Source: JBEKTW01 sp963727845
Lineage (GTDB): Bacteria > Bacteroidota > Ignavibacteria > UBA10030 > SZUA-254
Assembly (NCBI GenBank): GCA_963727845.1
Contig: CAVSHI010000002.1
Location: forward strand, 1,347,415-1,411,414
Length of the DNA stretch: 64,000 bases
Direction: 5' to 3'
A program made the position numbers and the translations under genes. How positions within the stretch are numbered: position 1 is the stretch's first letter; the number at the start of each line of letters is the position of its first letter. The notes under the pieces were generated by a model. The model was not told the DNA's origin, ran no database searches, and saw only the letters and a list, made by a program, of their open reading frames with translations. Of the stretch, positions 1-7,387 are shown one piece after another.

Positions 1-306
1 TCTTAGCTGTCCGGCTCCTTTTGTATAGACGTTATAAAATGCAACTGCAAAAAATCCCAACAGAACAAATACGCCTCCCCGCTCCTGCATATAGATGAAG
101 TGATTGCAGACATACAATATCATGATCAATGCGAAAGCATCTTTGCTCCGAATTATGACCAAGACTATCAACAAGAGTAGTACAAAAAACCCGAATGAAT
201 TAATGAGCCGATTGTCAACAATCTCCGGAGCAGCCAAATGCCCAATAACCAAGCATAGGATACTCAATGCCAATATATGAATGCTACTCAGGGACTTTGT
301 ACGCAC
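1..306 (-). CDS. Partial polytopic membrane protein, possible O-antigen polymerase/ligase
   Basis: The minus-strand frame is open from about position 306 to the window edge and encodes at least three hydrophobic segments, such as IHILALSILCLVIG and FVLLLLIVLVII. No ATG is available after the in-frame TAA just upstream, so I chose the GTG at 306-304. The C-terminus lies outside the window. It sits directly downstream of a Wzx-type flippase and a Wzz-like protein, the usual place for a Wzy polymerase or another polytopic polysaccharide enzyme. That assignment is inference from context; no family motif is visible in about 100 residues. Confidence 0.5.
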   Translation of the reverse strand, partial: MRTKSLSSIHILALSILCLVIGHLAAPEIVDNRLINSFGFFVLLLLIVLVIIRSKDAFALIMILYVCNHFIYMQERGGVFVLLGFFAVAFYNVYTKGAGQLR

Positions 307-374
307 GTACTGTATACCAACAAGAACTTTAAGTATATGTTTGTGGGATTAGATGAACGGTGAAAGCGCCACAT

Positions 375-1763
375 CTATTTATCCCAAATTCGGGCACTTT
401 TGTTATTTATTATCCTGCTATACTGCAGGGGCCAAAGAACAATCGTTGGAATCATAGGTATGCACATCGCCACTATCACCCCTGAAACCCCCAATTTGAA
501 ATACGTCGTGAATGCCATTGCAAATGCAAAGAAGAGTACGGCCTGTACAATCGAGACTATGAGTTGAAGCCTTATCTTTCCAACGCCATTGATGAAGAAC
601 ACAAATGGAGCCCCCCAACTCAAGATCATCACATACAAACCCATGAATAGGGTGGTCAAGAAAGGGACTTCTACGGCATTACCAACCCAGAACTTGTAAA
701 CGAATCCTGAGAGGAGCACCATTATCACCACCAATAAGGCGAATACTAATGACAAACCATTCAGCTTGCGCATGGTCAGTTTGATCCAATCAATATCGCC
801 TTTGCTGTAAGCTTCTGTGAATCCACTCCAGAATGGAGTCATTACTATCATGAAAAACATGGTAGCTGTATTGAAATACTTGTACGCAATGTTGTAAGGG
901 GTAACCTCAGCGGGACCCAGCACCTGAGTTATTATTATGTTGCTCGTCGAGTAGATGACGATTCCCGCAATCTGGATAATGAAAAATTTGAACCCCAGGC
1001 TCGTAAGCTCACGTGCATGTGAGAGATCGACCAGCTTAGATGTCGGCCTGTATTCCTTATAAATACCTGTGAACACAATCACATTAGCTAGGAGGTACAC
1101 CAATAATGGGATGATGGCGAATGCGAGACCCAAGTATAGCAATGAGCCGCTCGTCGTTTTTGAAAGAAGATAAATAACGACTAAGGATATTGCACTCCCG
1201 GCCACAACCAGAAGATCATTCACCGCTGGCTTCTGATCGGCCGTGAGCAAGGTACCCACTAACTTCAGAATGAACTGTAGACAAAAGCATGCAACCACAA
1301 GAAAAACCAGCTCGTTCAATTCTGCTTGCATAGCCGACGACGTGTTCAAAATCCTCACCCAGTTCAGGAAAGGATTGATCAACAAGAACAAAAGGAAAAA
1401 TGAAAATATGATGATCGCCAGCATAGCATACGTGGTGCTTACATAAATCCGGGCAGTCTTTTTCTCTCTCCTGGCCATGGCCTCTGCAAACTTATTCCTT
1501 AACCCATTCCCCAAACCGATATCAAGAATATAGAACCATCCCAATATCGAGCTAAGAGTTAACCAAATCCCGTATTTCTCTTTGCTTAAGTAGTGAAGGG
1601 TAATTGGAACTTGAACAAAGCTGACGACGACACTTATCCCCCTGAGAAGGAATGCGAAAAAGATGTTCTTCTTAGCTCGTACGCTCCGCTCATGGCCTTT
1701 GAAAAAAAAATCAAGAATTTTCGTCATTGCCGCAATCATCGAGGGCCCCGGAGGCTTTGCCAT
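375..1763 (-). CDS. Wzx-type polysaccharide flippase (MOP superfamily)
   Basis: A 462-residue protein almost entirely made of hydrophobic helices, with about 12-14 predicted membrane segments, the usual size for Wzx/MATE-like flippases. The N-terminal stretch with VPITLHYLSKEKYGIWL followed by DIGLGNGLRNK is typical of the 'polysaccharide biosynthesis protein' group. Family role: flipping undecaprenyl-linked glycan units across the inner membrane for O-antigen or capsule assembly. The ATG at 1763 is preceded by a weak GGAAG; internal ATGs at residues 9 and 13 are alternatives. It lies in a minus-strand series with the Wzz-like gene upstream and a membrane protein downstream, supporting a surface polysaccharide locus. 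Confidence 0.85.
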   Translation of the reverse strand: MAKPPGPSMIAAMTKILDFFFKGHERSVRAKKNIFFAFLLRGISVVVSFVQVPITLHYLSKEKYGIWLTLSSILGWFYILDIGLGNGLRNKFAEAMARREKKTARIYVSTTYAMLAIIIFSFFLLFLLINPFLNWVRILNTSSAMQAELNELVFLVVACFCLQFILKLVGTLLTADQKPAVNDLLVVAGSAISLVVIYLLSKTTSGSLLYLGLAFAIIPLLVYLLANVIVFTGIYKEYRPTSKLVDLSHARELTSLGFKFFIIQIAGIVIYSTSNIIITQVLGPAEVTPYNIAYKYFNTATMFFMIVMTPFWSGFTEAYSKGDIDWIKLTMRKLNGLSLVFALLVVIMVLLSGFVYKFWVGNAVEVPFLTTLFMGLYVMILSWGAPFVFFINGVGKIRLQLIVSIVQAVLFFAFAMAFTTYFKLGVSGVIVAMCIPMIPTIVLWPLQYSRIINNKSARIWDK

Positions 1764-1850
1764 GTTTCACTTCCGGCGATGAGAAGAATAGGAGGAATGA
1801 ATCCGGGTGGCAGTGAAAAACGGGAATTCATGCGAATCGAACTTTTGTTT

Positions 1851-2966
1851 TCAGCTATCCTTGCCCCGCCTGCGGCTGAACCGAATGGAACTTCGTAAAT
1901 CAGTCCGAACGGTACGCAAGAGGTCCTTGACCCGAACAACCTCGTCGTGAACCTTTTCATCGTCGCGAAATTTCTCTGACATGACGAACCACGCACATGA
2001 AGCTAAGAAGCTTAAGAAGGCGGCGACCATAACCAATATTCTCCGTCTCGGAGAAGCATGGTCCGAAGGCGGGCGAGCAATGTCTAGAACCTGAACCACC
2101 GGTGTGTTCTTGATCTCATCGAGCTTGGCAAGCTCATACTGTTTCTTCAATTCAATGAAGAGCGTTGAATTCAGATCGACATCACGGGAGAGCCGTCCTT
2201 GTTGCAGCAATAGCTGTGGAGACTGTTCTGGCCTCCGGTTCTTTTCCTGAAAATCCTTCAGTCGTTCCTCTGCCTTTGCGAGATCATCCTTGACTTCTGC
2301 CAATCGTTGCTCAAGGAATTTACGCTGCTCACCGGCGTTCGTCTGTCGGAAATTCCTCTGGAAATAATCAAGTTCTGATGTCAATTCATTTGCAAGATCT
2401 GCTGCAAACTGACGTTCGCCGGCTGAGACCTCCAGAGAGATGATCAATGTCTTCTTGTCAACCGAGATCGTGATCACTGATGTCCGAAGTTTCTTCAGAC
2501 ATTTCTCAAAATTGAAATTCTCATCCGCGTTGTCAAACTTCCAGTACTCTATCAGGTTTACGAGGCTGTCATACTTCTCCGTTTTGTACTTATGGTAAAT
2601 CACTCTCCGCAGAACGAACTCGCTTTCCATAATATCCGGATATAACTGGGATGGGGATGTCACAGTCTGGTTGGCATTCAGCCCGATCGCAGTGGCAAGG
2701 TCCTTAAAACCCCCGAGTGTTCCTCCCACGCTGTTAAAGAAAGTCAGGTCAGGCATGATCGTCGTGGTCGCCACATAACCATTGGGAAGTAGAAGTGACA
2801 TCCCGGCAACAAGGACAGCGGCGACCAAAACAACCTTCGCAATTTTGCCACGACGAGACCATAGTGTCTCTAACATCCAAGTGAGATTGCTTAGGGAGAG
2901 CTGCTCCTCTTCTGTTGAACCCTGGCCCTGCACAACTTGAGAATGTGTTTCCTGACCGTTCGTCAT
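1851..2966 (-). CDS. Wzz/PCP-type chain-length determinant protein
   Basis: A Wzz-domain polysaccharide co-polymerase architecture: N-terminal membrane helix (about residues 38-58, VVLVAAVLVAGMSLLL), a long periplasmic region with a charged coiled coil (LEQRLAEVKDDLAKAEERL and following), then a second helix near residue 315 (ILVMVAAFLSFLASCAWF) preceded by a proline-containing segment (ARPPSDHASP). The family sets polysaccharide chain length together with Wzy, or couples to OPX exporters. The ATG at 2966 is chosen over one 24 bases upstream because AGGTGA sits just before it. No C-terminal tyrosine kinase domain is present. Confidence 0.8.
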   Translation of the reverse strand: MTNGQETHSQVVQGQGSTEEEQLSLSNLTWMLETLWSRRGKIAKVVLVAAVLVAGMSLLLPNGYVATTTIMPDLTFFNSVGGTLGGFKDLATAIGLNANQTVTSPSQLYPDIMESEFVLRRVIYHKYKTEKYDSLVNLIEYWKFDNADENFNFEKCLKKLRTSVITISVDKKTLIISLEVSAGERQFAADLANELTSELDYFQRNFRQTNAGEQRKFLEQRLAEVKDDLAKAEERLKDFQEKNRRPEQSPQLLLQQGRLSRDVDLNSTLFIELKKQYELAKLDEIKNTPVVQVLDIARPPSDHASPRRRILVMVAAFLSFLASCAWFVMSEKFRDDEKVHDEVVRVKDLLRTVRTDLRSSIRFSRRRGKDS

Positions 2967-3034
2967 TTTTTCACCTGGTAGACAATGCATGTGAACGCCG
3001 CACCGCTCGTCAAATCTTCTGGTTTCATTTATTC

Positions 3035-3130
3035 GTTAGTACTTAAGTATGTGAGTATGATAGTACTTAGTTCCTGGTACTTAGTTCTTGGCGGCTTGAT
3101 GGAGCCTTTGGCCCTTGGCTTTTGGCTGTT
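3035..3130 (-). repeat. Low-complexity word-repeat tract (locus 1)
   Basis: A-T rich tract of recurring words such as TAGTACTTAG, TTAGTTCTTGG, TTGGCTTTTGGC and TTAGCTTTT. It runs into the 3' end of the nucleotidyltransferase gene and encodes its poorly conserved C-terminal tail. The same vocabulary recurs at about 3836-4086, 15159-15350 and 59446-59581. Confidence 0.6.
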
Positions 3131-3672
3131 AGCTTTTTGCTGCTATGGTTTGAATTCGGGTTCCCCGGGGCGCTTTTTACTTCCAGTCCTTGCGTTTTCA
3201 GACTCTCAAGAAACCTCAGGTCGTCCTTGTCCCTATTGCGGTTGACCGCTCTCTTGTTTCTAATAAGGTCTCCAAGTCCGATGTACATGATCGGCACTTC
3301 CTTTCGTTCTACAATAATCGTCCTGACGACCTTCCTGCTCCATGCCGCTTCAAACCGGACGCCCTCGATATCATTCAAAAGATCTATACGGTTCGGAGGT
3401 ATTCCAAACTGGACGACAGTGCTTTTCAACCTTAGTTCTTTCTCATCGTTGATTCCCGGAATGTGGTTGTTCCAGAACTCCCGGAGCGCCTTGAAAAGCA
3501 GCCTCGCGTTTTGTGGACTCCGGTCAAAAAACAAATCAATGTCCCCCGTCAATCGTGGATGGCCATAAAAGATGACAGCTTCGCCGCCCACGATGAGATA
3601 ATGAACCCGATATTGGGCAAGAAGTCGGAGGAACTCGCTTACATCTCTTGAGAAATATGTGTTTCTTTTCAC
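3067..3672 (-). CDS. Nucleotidyltransferase-fold protein (MNT/DUF6036-like)
   Basis: The N-terminal half shows a pol-beta nucleotidyltransferase core: LIVGGEAVIFYGHPR with G29-G30, then TGDIDLFFD with the metal-binding pair D44 and D46. The start codon is GTG at 3672, overlapping the TGA of the small upstream gene by four bases (GTGA), so the two are probably translated together. Recognisable sequence ends near residue 155 (LRFLESLK); the last 40 or so residues are Ser/Lys/Asn-rich and encoded partly by a low-complexity repeat. Substrate unknown. Relatives act as AMP- or nucleotide-adding enzymes, some as antitoxins in toxin-antitoxin pairs; neither role is shown here. Confidence 0.7.
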   Translation of the reverse strand: MKRNTYFSRDVSEFLRLLAQYRVHYLIVGGEAVIFYGHPRLTGDIDLFFDRSPQNARLLFKALREFWNNHIPGINDEKELRLKSTVVQFGIPPNRIDLLNDIEGVRFEAAWSRKVVRTIIVERKEVPIMYIGLGDLIRNKRAVNRNRDKDDLRFLESLKTQGLEVKSAPGNPNSNHSSKKLTAKSQGPKAPSSRQELSTRN

Positions 3673-3833
3673 GTCTTTTTCGACCGGACGTCAGGAACCC
3701 GGGTTCCGTAAAACCGTCGTTTTAGTTCTTTCGCCACCTTCTGCCGTTGCTCAAGTGTCATGGTGATCTGTTGGATCACGTCCCACTTCGCAGCATCTCT
3801 GTGATTTCTTGCCTTGTTTACAATTCTAACCAT
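3669..3833 (-). CDS. Small basic protein paired with nucleotidyltransferase
   Basis: A 54-residue ORF starting at ATG 3833 and ending in a GTGA overlap with the nucleotidyltransferase start. It is lysine/arginine rich, begins MVRIVNKARNHRDAAKWDVI and contains TLEQRQKVAKELKRRFYG, likely two amphipathic helices. I recall similar short proteins preceding nucleotidyltransferases in related genomes, but cannot verify this here. The four-base overlap and coding-like composition argue that it is real. Function unknown; a DNA- or partner-binding component of a two-gene module is possible. Confidence 0.55.
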   Translation of the reverse strand: MVRIVNKARNHRDAAKWDVIQQITMTLEQRQKVAKELKRRFYGTRVPDVRSKKT

Positions 3834-3835
3834 TG

Positions 3836-4086
3836 TTCATAGTTCTTGGTTCTTGGTTCTTTGTACTTAGCACTTTGTCCTTCGTGCAGAGGAACGATTT
3901 TTTACTTTTTAATTTTTAATTTTGACTTGGTGCGACTTTTGGCCATTAGTTCTTGGTTCTTTGTGCTTCGTTCTTTGTCATTTCTTTCACCCATTCACCG
4001 ATTCACCACATCTCCCATTCATCCACTCATCATCTCACAATCCTCCATCCTGCATTGCTCATTCATTATTACTCATTATTCATTGA
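3836..4086 (-). repeat. Low-complexity word-repeat tract (locus 2)
   Basis: No gene is visible in these 250 bases. They consist of overlapping words: TTCTTGGTTCTTGG, CTTTGTACTTAG, TTTTTAATTTTTAATTTT, CACCCATTCACC and CATTATTACTCATTATTC. The tract ends at the stop codon of the SLBB export gene. Same vocabulary as three other intergenic tracts in the window. Confidence 0.6.
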
Positions 4087-6552
4087 TCACTTGTGCGTCA
4101 CCTGATACACGATATATGCCAGCGTCCCCGCGCTCGTCAGAATCGCAAACGTGTCTTTGATGGTCACGCCCCAATCCACGCCGGGACTCGTCTGCGGAGG
4201 AGGCGGAGGAGTTCTATACACAACGATGCTCGCACCGTCTGCCACTTCCGGGTTTCCCCGGAACCAACCGAAGTTGACTCTTTTCGCATCGCCCGTCGGC
4301 TGCGTCAGAACGGCGTAGTTCGAGCTGTCCGTCAATCCCCCCGCGCGATTGATGTAATCCATCACATCATCCCCCGCGATGAAAGAAATCAACCCGGGGT
4401 CGTTAATCTCACCTGACACCAATACTGTATGAGGAACCGACGGCACGTATACGCTATCCCCGCTATGGAGAACAACATCGTGCACGATATCCCTTCTCAA
4501 ATATGCCTTTTCGAAATCAAGCAGCATGCGATGTCCGCCGCGATGCAGCTGCGCCCCTCCGAGGTACGAGGTCTTCGTCAGACCCCCCGCACGGTCTATA
4601 AGTTCCGAGAGACGCTCTCCTTTCTCCTTGAGAGCATAGACTCCCGGAAACATAATGTCACCTGTGACCCTCACGTCCTGCTGTATTTTGTAATCAGGGT
4701 TGGGAAACACGAGAACCTCATCCCTGTGGTGCAGAAGAAACTCGGAGCTTGAGAGCGATGAGTCGGCCGGGCGCTCGTGGCTCCCGCCGTTCTTCATGAC
4801 CTGAGAAAAGTCGTTGGACAGCCGAGGATGCAGAATCATGGCGAGCGAATCACCTTTGATGCCGCCGGGACGCAGACGGGAAACCTCCGCCTGCAAAATG
4901 CTCGCTTCTTCCGTGAAACCGCCGGCCTGAATGATCAGGTCCGAAAGCGTCATGTTGTCCTGCAACAGATAACGGCCCGGCTTTTTCACCTCGCCGAAAA
5001 TATTGACGTATTTCTCTTTTACTTCGATTGCTTCCATGGAGTATATGCTTACGGTATCCTGGGGCATGAGCTTGATATCGGACTGCGGATCGTCCAGAAC
5101 TTTCTTCAGGTCGAAGGATATCACGGTCCGCGTAAGCCGGTCATCGTTCAGACGGCTGATGTGGGCGAGGTCGGTGTACGTCTTGGGCTGGATCCCTTTT
5201 GCGGCTGCGACGAGGTCGCGAACGGTCTGTATTTTGTCCAGCTCGTACCTGCCGGGTCTCCAGACGGAACCGTCGGCATAGACGTAGTTCCTTTTCTCGT
5301 CGAGGATGGAATACACTTCGGCTTCGTCGCCGTCGTAGAGCGCGACGTCGTTGATTTTGTTGTTCAGGAGGTCGCCCAGAGGGACATCGACAACAATCCG
5401 GTCCACGACTCCTTTTGTGCGGTCTGCAAACGGCTTCACCCGGTCGATCTGAGCGTTGCCGACATAGGCCGTCGGCAATAACCCTCCGCAGAGGCCGAGA
5501 AACTCCGAGAGATTTTCGTCTTCTTTCAATTCATAAATGGCCGGGCGACGGACTTCTCCCCGGATGGAGACCGTCTTTCCCCTCGGGGGAACGAGAATCA
5601 GGTCGTCGTCCTGGAGGCGGACGTCGCTCGACTTGTCACCCCTCAGCAGAAAGTCGTATACGTCGACAACTGCCACGATTTTCTTGTCTCTGACCACCTT
5701 GACTGAGCGGAGGCTGCCCTGAACACGCGGCCCGCCCACGGCATACAGAGCGTTGAACACCGTCGCATAGCTGCTGATGGTATAGCCGCCGGGATGCTTC
5801 ACTTCTCCCATGACGAAAACTCTGAGGGGCCGCAGTTTGGCAATGGTGACGTCCATGAAGACTGTCGGAGGGCTGGCAGCGAGTCCGGAATAAAACTTGG
5901 AAAGCTGATTCTTGAGCTTGTGCTCGAGCTCGCGAAGGGGCGTTCCCAGAACGAACACCTGACCGACATTGGGAATAAAGACATTGCCTTCCGGGCTAAC
6001 GTCCAACTCATACTGAAACTCCGCCTGTCCCCAAACTGAAAGCATGAGAGCATCGCCTGGACCGATGAGGTACCCGGGGTCGATGGGACCAACTGCGTTC
6101 GGCTCGAAAGCGGCCGGAATATTCTTGAAAATATCGTAGCCGAAGTATTCAAGTCCGTACGCACCTCTCTCCTTCGTTGTGTCGGGAACCTGCGACGGGG
6201 GAAGCGGGGTCGGCGTGATAGCCGGTGTCGGCATTCCAATCTTTGTCGTCTCCGGCGTCACGGTCGTAATACCCGTCGCCGAGGGAGCAAGCGCACCGGG
6301 GATAATCCCTTTGCCCCCGATGAACTTCGATAAATCGATCCCGTTCTGCTTCGCATATTGCAGGGCTTCGCTTTCGGAGATCCCCATCTGGTCCAGCATC
6401 TGCTTAATGTCCGAAGCGCTCATATTATCGAACATACCTTTTTGGTACATTTCGATAAGTTTCGACTTGTCAAGTGTGACCTGGCCATAACTTTCGACGC
6501 ATGCAAGAGCCATGATGCCAACGATAAGCCACATTCCAAGGATTTTGGTCAT
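4087..6552 (-). CDS. SLBB-domain outer-membrane polysaccharide export protein (OPX/Wza-like)
   Basis: About 821 residues from the ATG at 6552, which is preceded by AAGAGGA and starts a signal peptide (MTKILGMWLIVGIMALACVESYGQ). A poly-export domain follows near residues 150-230 (PGDALMLSVWGQAEF, then SPEGNVFIPNVGQ), then several SLBB repeats recognisable by phrases such as VFVMGEVKHPGGY, VSIRGEVRRPAIYEL, VNIFGEVKKPGRYLL and VRVTGDIMFPGVYAL. A C-terminal hydrophobic helix (ILTSAGTLAYIVYQV) resembles the outer-membrane helix of Wza. Longer than E. coli Wza because of the additional SLBB domains, which is common in Bacteroidota. Role: outer-membrane exit of exopolysaccharide or capsule, with the Wzz-like and Wzx-like proteins downstream. 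Confidence 0.9.
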   Translation of the reverse strand: MTKILGMWLIVGIMALACVESYGQVTLDKSKLIEMYQKGMFDNMSASDIKQMLDQMGISESEALQYAKQNGIDLSKFIGGKGIIPGALAPSATGITTVTPETTKIGMPTPAITPTPLPPSQVPDTTKERGAYGLEYFGYDIFKNIPAAFEPNAVGPIDPGYLIGPGDALMLSVWGQAEFQYELDVSPEGNVFIPNVGQVFVLGTPLRELEHKLKNQLSKFYSGLAASPPTVFMDVTIAKLRPLRVFVMGEVKHPGGYTISSYATVFNALYAVGGPRVQGSLRSVKVVRDKKIVAVVDVYDFLLRGDKSSDVRLQDDDLILVPPRGKTVSIRGEVRRPAIYELKEDENLSEFLGLCGGLLPTAYVGNAQIDRVKPFADRTKGVVDRIVVDVPLGDLLNNKINDVALYDGDEAEVYSILDEKRNYVYADGSVWRPGRYELDKIQTVRDLVAAAKGIQPKTYTDLAHISRLNDDRLTRTVISFDLKKVLDDPQSDIKLMPQDTVSIYSMEAIEVKEKYVNIFGEVKKPGRYLLQDNMTLSDLIIQAGGFTEEASILQAEVSRLRPGGIKGDSLAMILHPRLSNDFSQVMKNGGSHERPADSSLSSSEFLLHHRDEVLVFPNPDYKIQQDVRVTGDIMFPGVYALKEKGERLSELIDRAGGLTKTSYLGGAQLHRGGHRMLLDFEKAYLRRDIVHDVVLHSGDSVYVPSVPHTVLVSGEINDPGLISFIAGDDVMDYINRAGGLTDSSNYAVLTQPTGDAKRVNFGWFRGNPEVADGASIVVYRTPPPPPQTSPGVDWGVTIKDTFAILTSAGTLAYIVYQVTHK

Positions 6553-6598
6553 ATTCCTCTTAAGTAAATTTAGGATAATTTCATAGAACAAATTTGAG

Positions 6599-6686
6599 CG
6601 GAGAGGGAGAGATTCGAACTCTCGGTGAGAACTAGCCCCACACCGGTTTTCGAGACCGGCCTATTCAACCGCTCTAGCACCTCTCC
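6599..6686 (-). tRNA. tRNA-Ser (anticodon CGA)
   Basis: The 88-nt cloverleaf has a perfect 7-bp acceptor stem (GGAGAGG with CCTCTCC), a T arm GAGAG-TTCGAAT-CTCTC, a long variable arm typical of class II tRNAs, and the anticodon loop CTCGAAA flanked by CCGGT/ACCGG, giving anticodon CGA (reads UCG). G is the discriminator base; CCA is not encoded. Closely resembles E. coli serU in the anticodon arm. Confidence 0.95.
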
Positions 6687-6697
6687 GTTACTTCATT

Positions 6698-6747
6698 ACC
6701 CTTCGACTCCTTCGTCCGCAAAAGGCGGACTCAGTCGCTCAGGGTGA
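6698..6747. repeat. Palindromic repeat, family A copy 1
   Basis: An imperfect palindrome: ACCCTTCGACTC, a central GTCCGC-AAAAG-GCGGAC hairpin, and AGTCGCTCAGGGTGA. It lies between the tRNA-Ser and GIY-YIG genes. It has the same orientation as copy 3 and is opposite to copy 2. Confidence 0.8.
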
Positions 6748-6792
6748 ATATCTTCCATCAGTAATCTGGGCTGCAGTCGCAAGCAACGGTCG

Positions 6793-7155
6793 TCACCCTG
6801 AGCGAGTCCCGTTGTTCTTTTCAACGGGACGAGTCGAAGGGTCTGGCTCGTTCTTCCTTTTCAATTTTGTCTTCGTCGACCGCGCCAGTTCTTTCAGTGC
6901 CGCGAAATCTTCTTTCATGAGAGCTTCCTTCTTGGCTCGGCTCCATTTCTTAATGGTCCGTTCAGCCTCAATTGCATACCGAATCTCCCCGAAGTGTTGG
7001 CTCCACAGAAGCCTAATCGGCCGTCGGCTCGAGGTGTACCCAGCATATGAACCGATCTCGTGCTCGGAAATTCGCTTTTCAAGATTTGTCGTGCAACCGG
7101 TATAATAGGAACCATCCGAGCATTCGATTATGTAAACCCACGAATCCCTCGTCAC
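6793..7155 (-). CDS. GIY-YIG nuclease family protein (UPF0213/UvrC-type N-domain)
   Basis: A 120-residue protein with a GIY-YIG fold: VYII (residues 7-10) and YYTG (17-20) replace the GIY and YIG triads, followed by KRISEHEIG and AEAERTIKKW-like catalytic helices carrying conserved Arg and Glu (ERTIKKWSRAKK). I chose the GTG at 7155 because GGGAGG lies six bases upstream; a GTG at 7179 lies inside repeat copy 3. The last 15 or so residues (PSTRPVEKNNGTRSG) and the TGA stop are encoded by palindrome copy 2, so the natural C-terminus has been replaced by repeat sequence. Substrate unknown. It is flanked on both sides by family A repeats, suggesting but not proving a role in repeat mobility. Confidence 0.85.
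   Translation of the reverse strand: MTRDSWVYIIECSDGSYYTGCTTNLEKRISEHEIGSYAGYTSSRRPIRLLWSQHFGEIRYAIEAERTIKKWSRAKKEALMKEDFAALKELARSTKTKLKRKNEPDPSTRPVEKNNGTRSG
6794..6842. repeat. Palindromic repeat, family A copy 2 (inverted)
   Basis: TCACCCTGAGCGA, then a 9-bp perfect hairpin GTCCCGTTG/CAACGGGAC with a TTCTTTT loop, then CGAGTCGAAGGGT. Reverse orientation to copies 1 and 3. It overlaps the end of the GIY-YIG gene and provides its stop codon. Confidence 0.85.
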
Positions 7156-7177
7156 TTCAACCTCCCTATCTCTGAAC

Positions 7178-7229
7178 ACCCTTCGACTCCTTCGTCCGCA
7201 AACAACGCGGACTCAGTCGCTCAGGGTGA
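7178..7229. repeat. Palindromic repeat, family A copy 3
   Basis: CACCCTTCGACTC, a central GTCCGC-AAACAAC-GCGGAC hairpin, AGTCGCTCAGGGTGA. It is nearly identical to copy 1 outside the loop and lies 22 bases upstream of the chosen GIY-YIG start, so it may sit in that gene's promoter region. The 158 bases from here to the lytic transglycosylase stop show nothing else. Confidence 0.85.
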
Positions 7230-7387
7230 CGGGCAATCGGAATTGCCATTGGCTCGGCGGATGATCATCACGCCCGCTCCCGATCAATTATGCCCGAAAC
7301 CACATCAAATAATGTAGTAAAAGCGGCCTTCAAATCAAAACACGGGCCGCAATAACCGCAAAAATGAAGAAAAAGAGGTGATTTTTG

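Noticed and set aside
7171..7179. GTG at 7179 as start of the GIY-YIG gene
   Set aside because: It lies inside repeat copy 3 and lacks a ribosome-binding site; the GTG at 7155 has GGGAGG just upstream.
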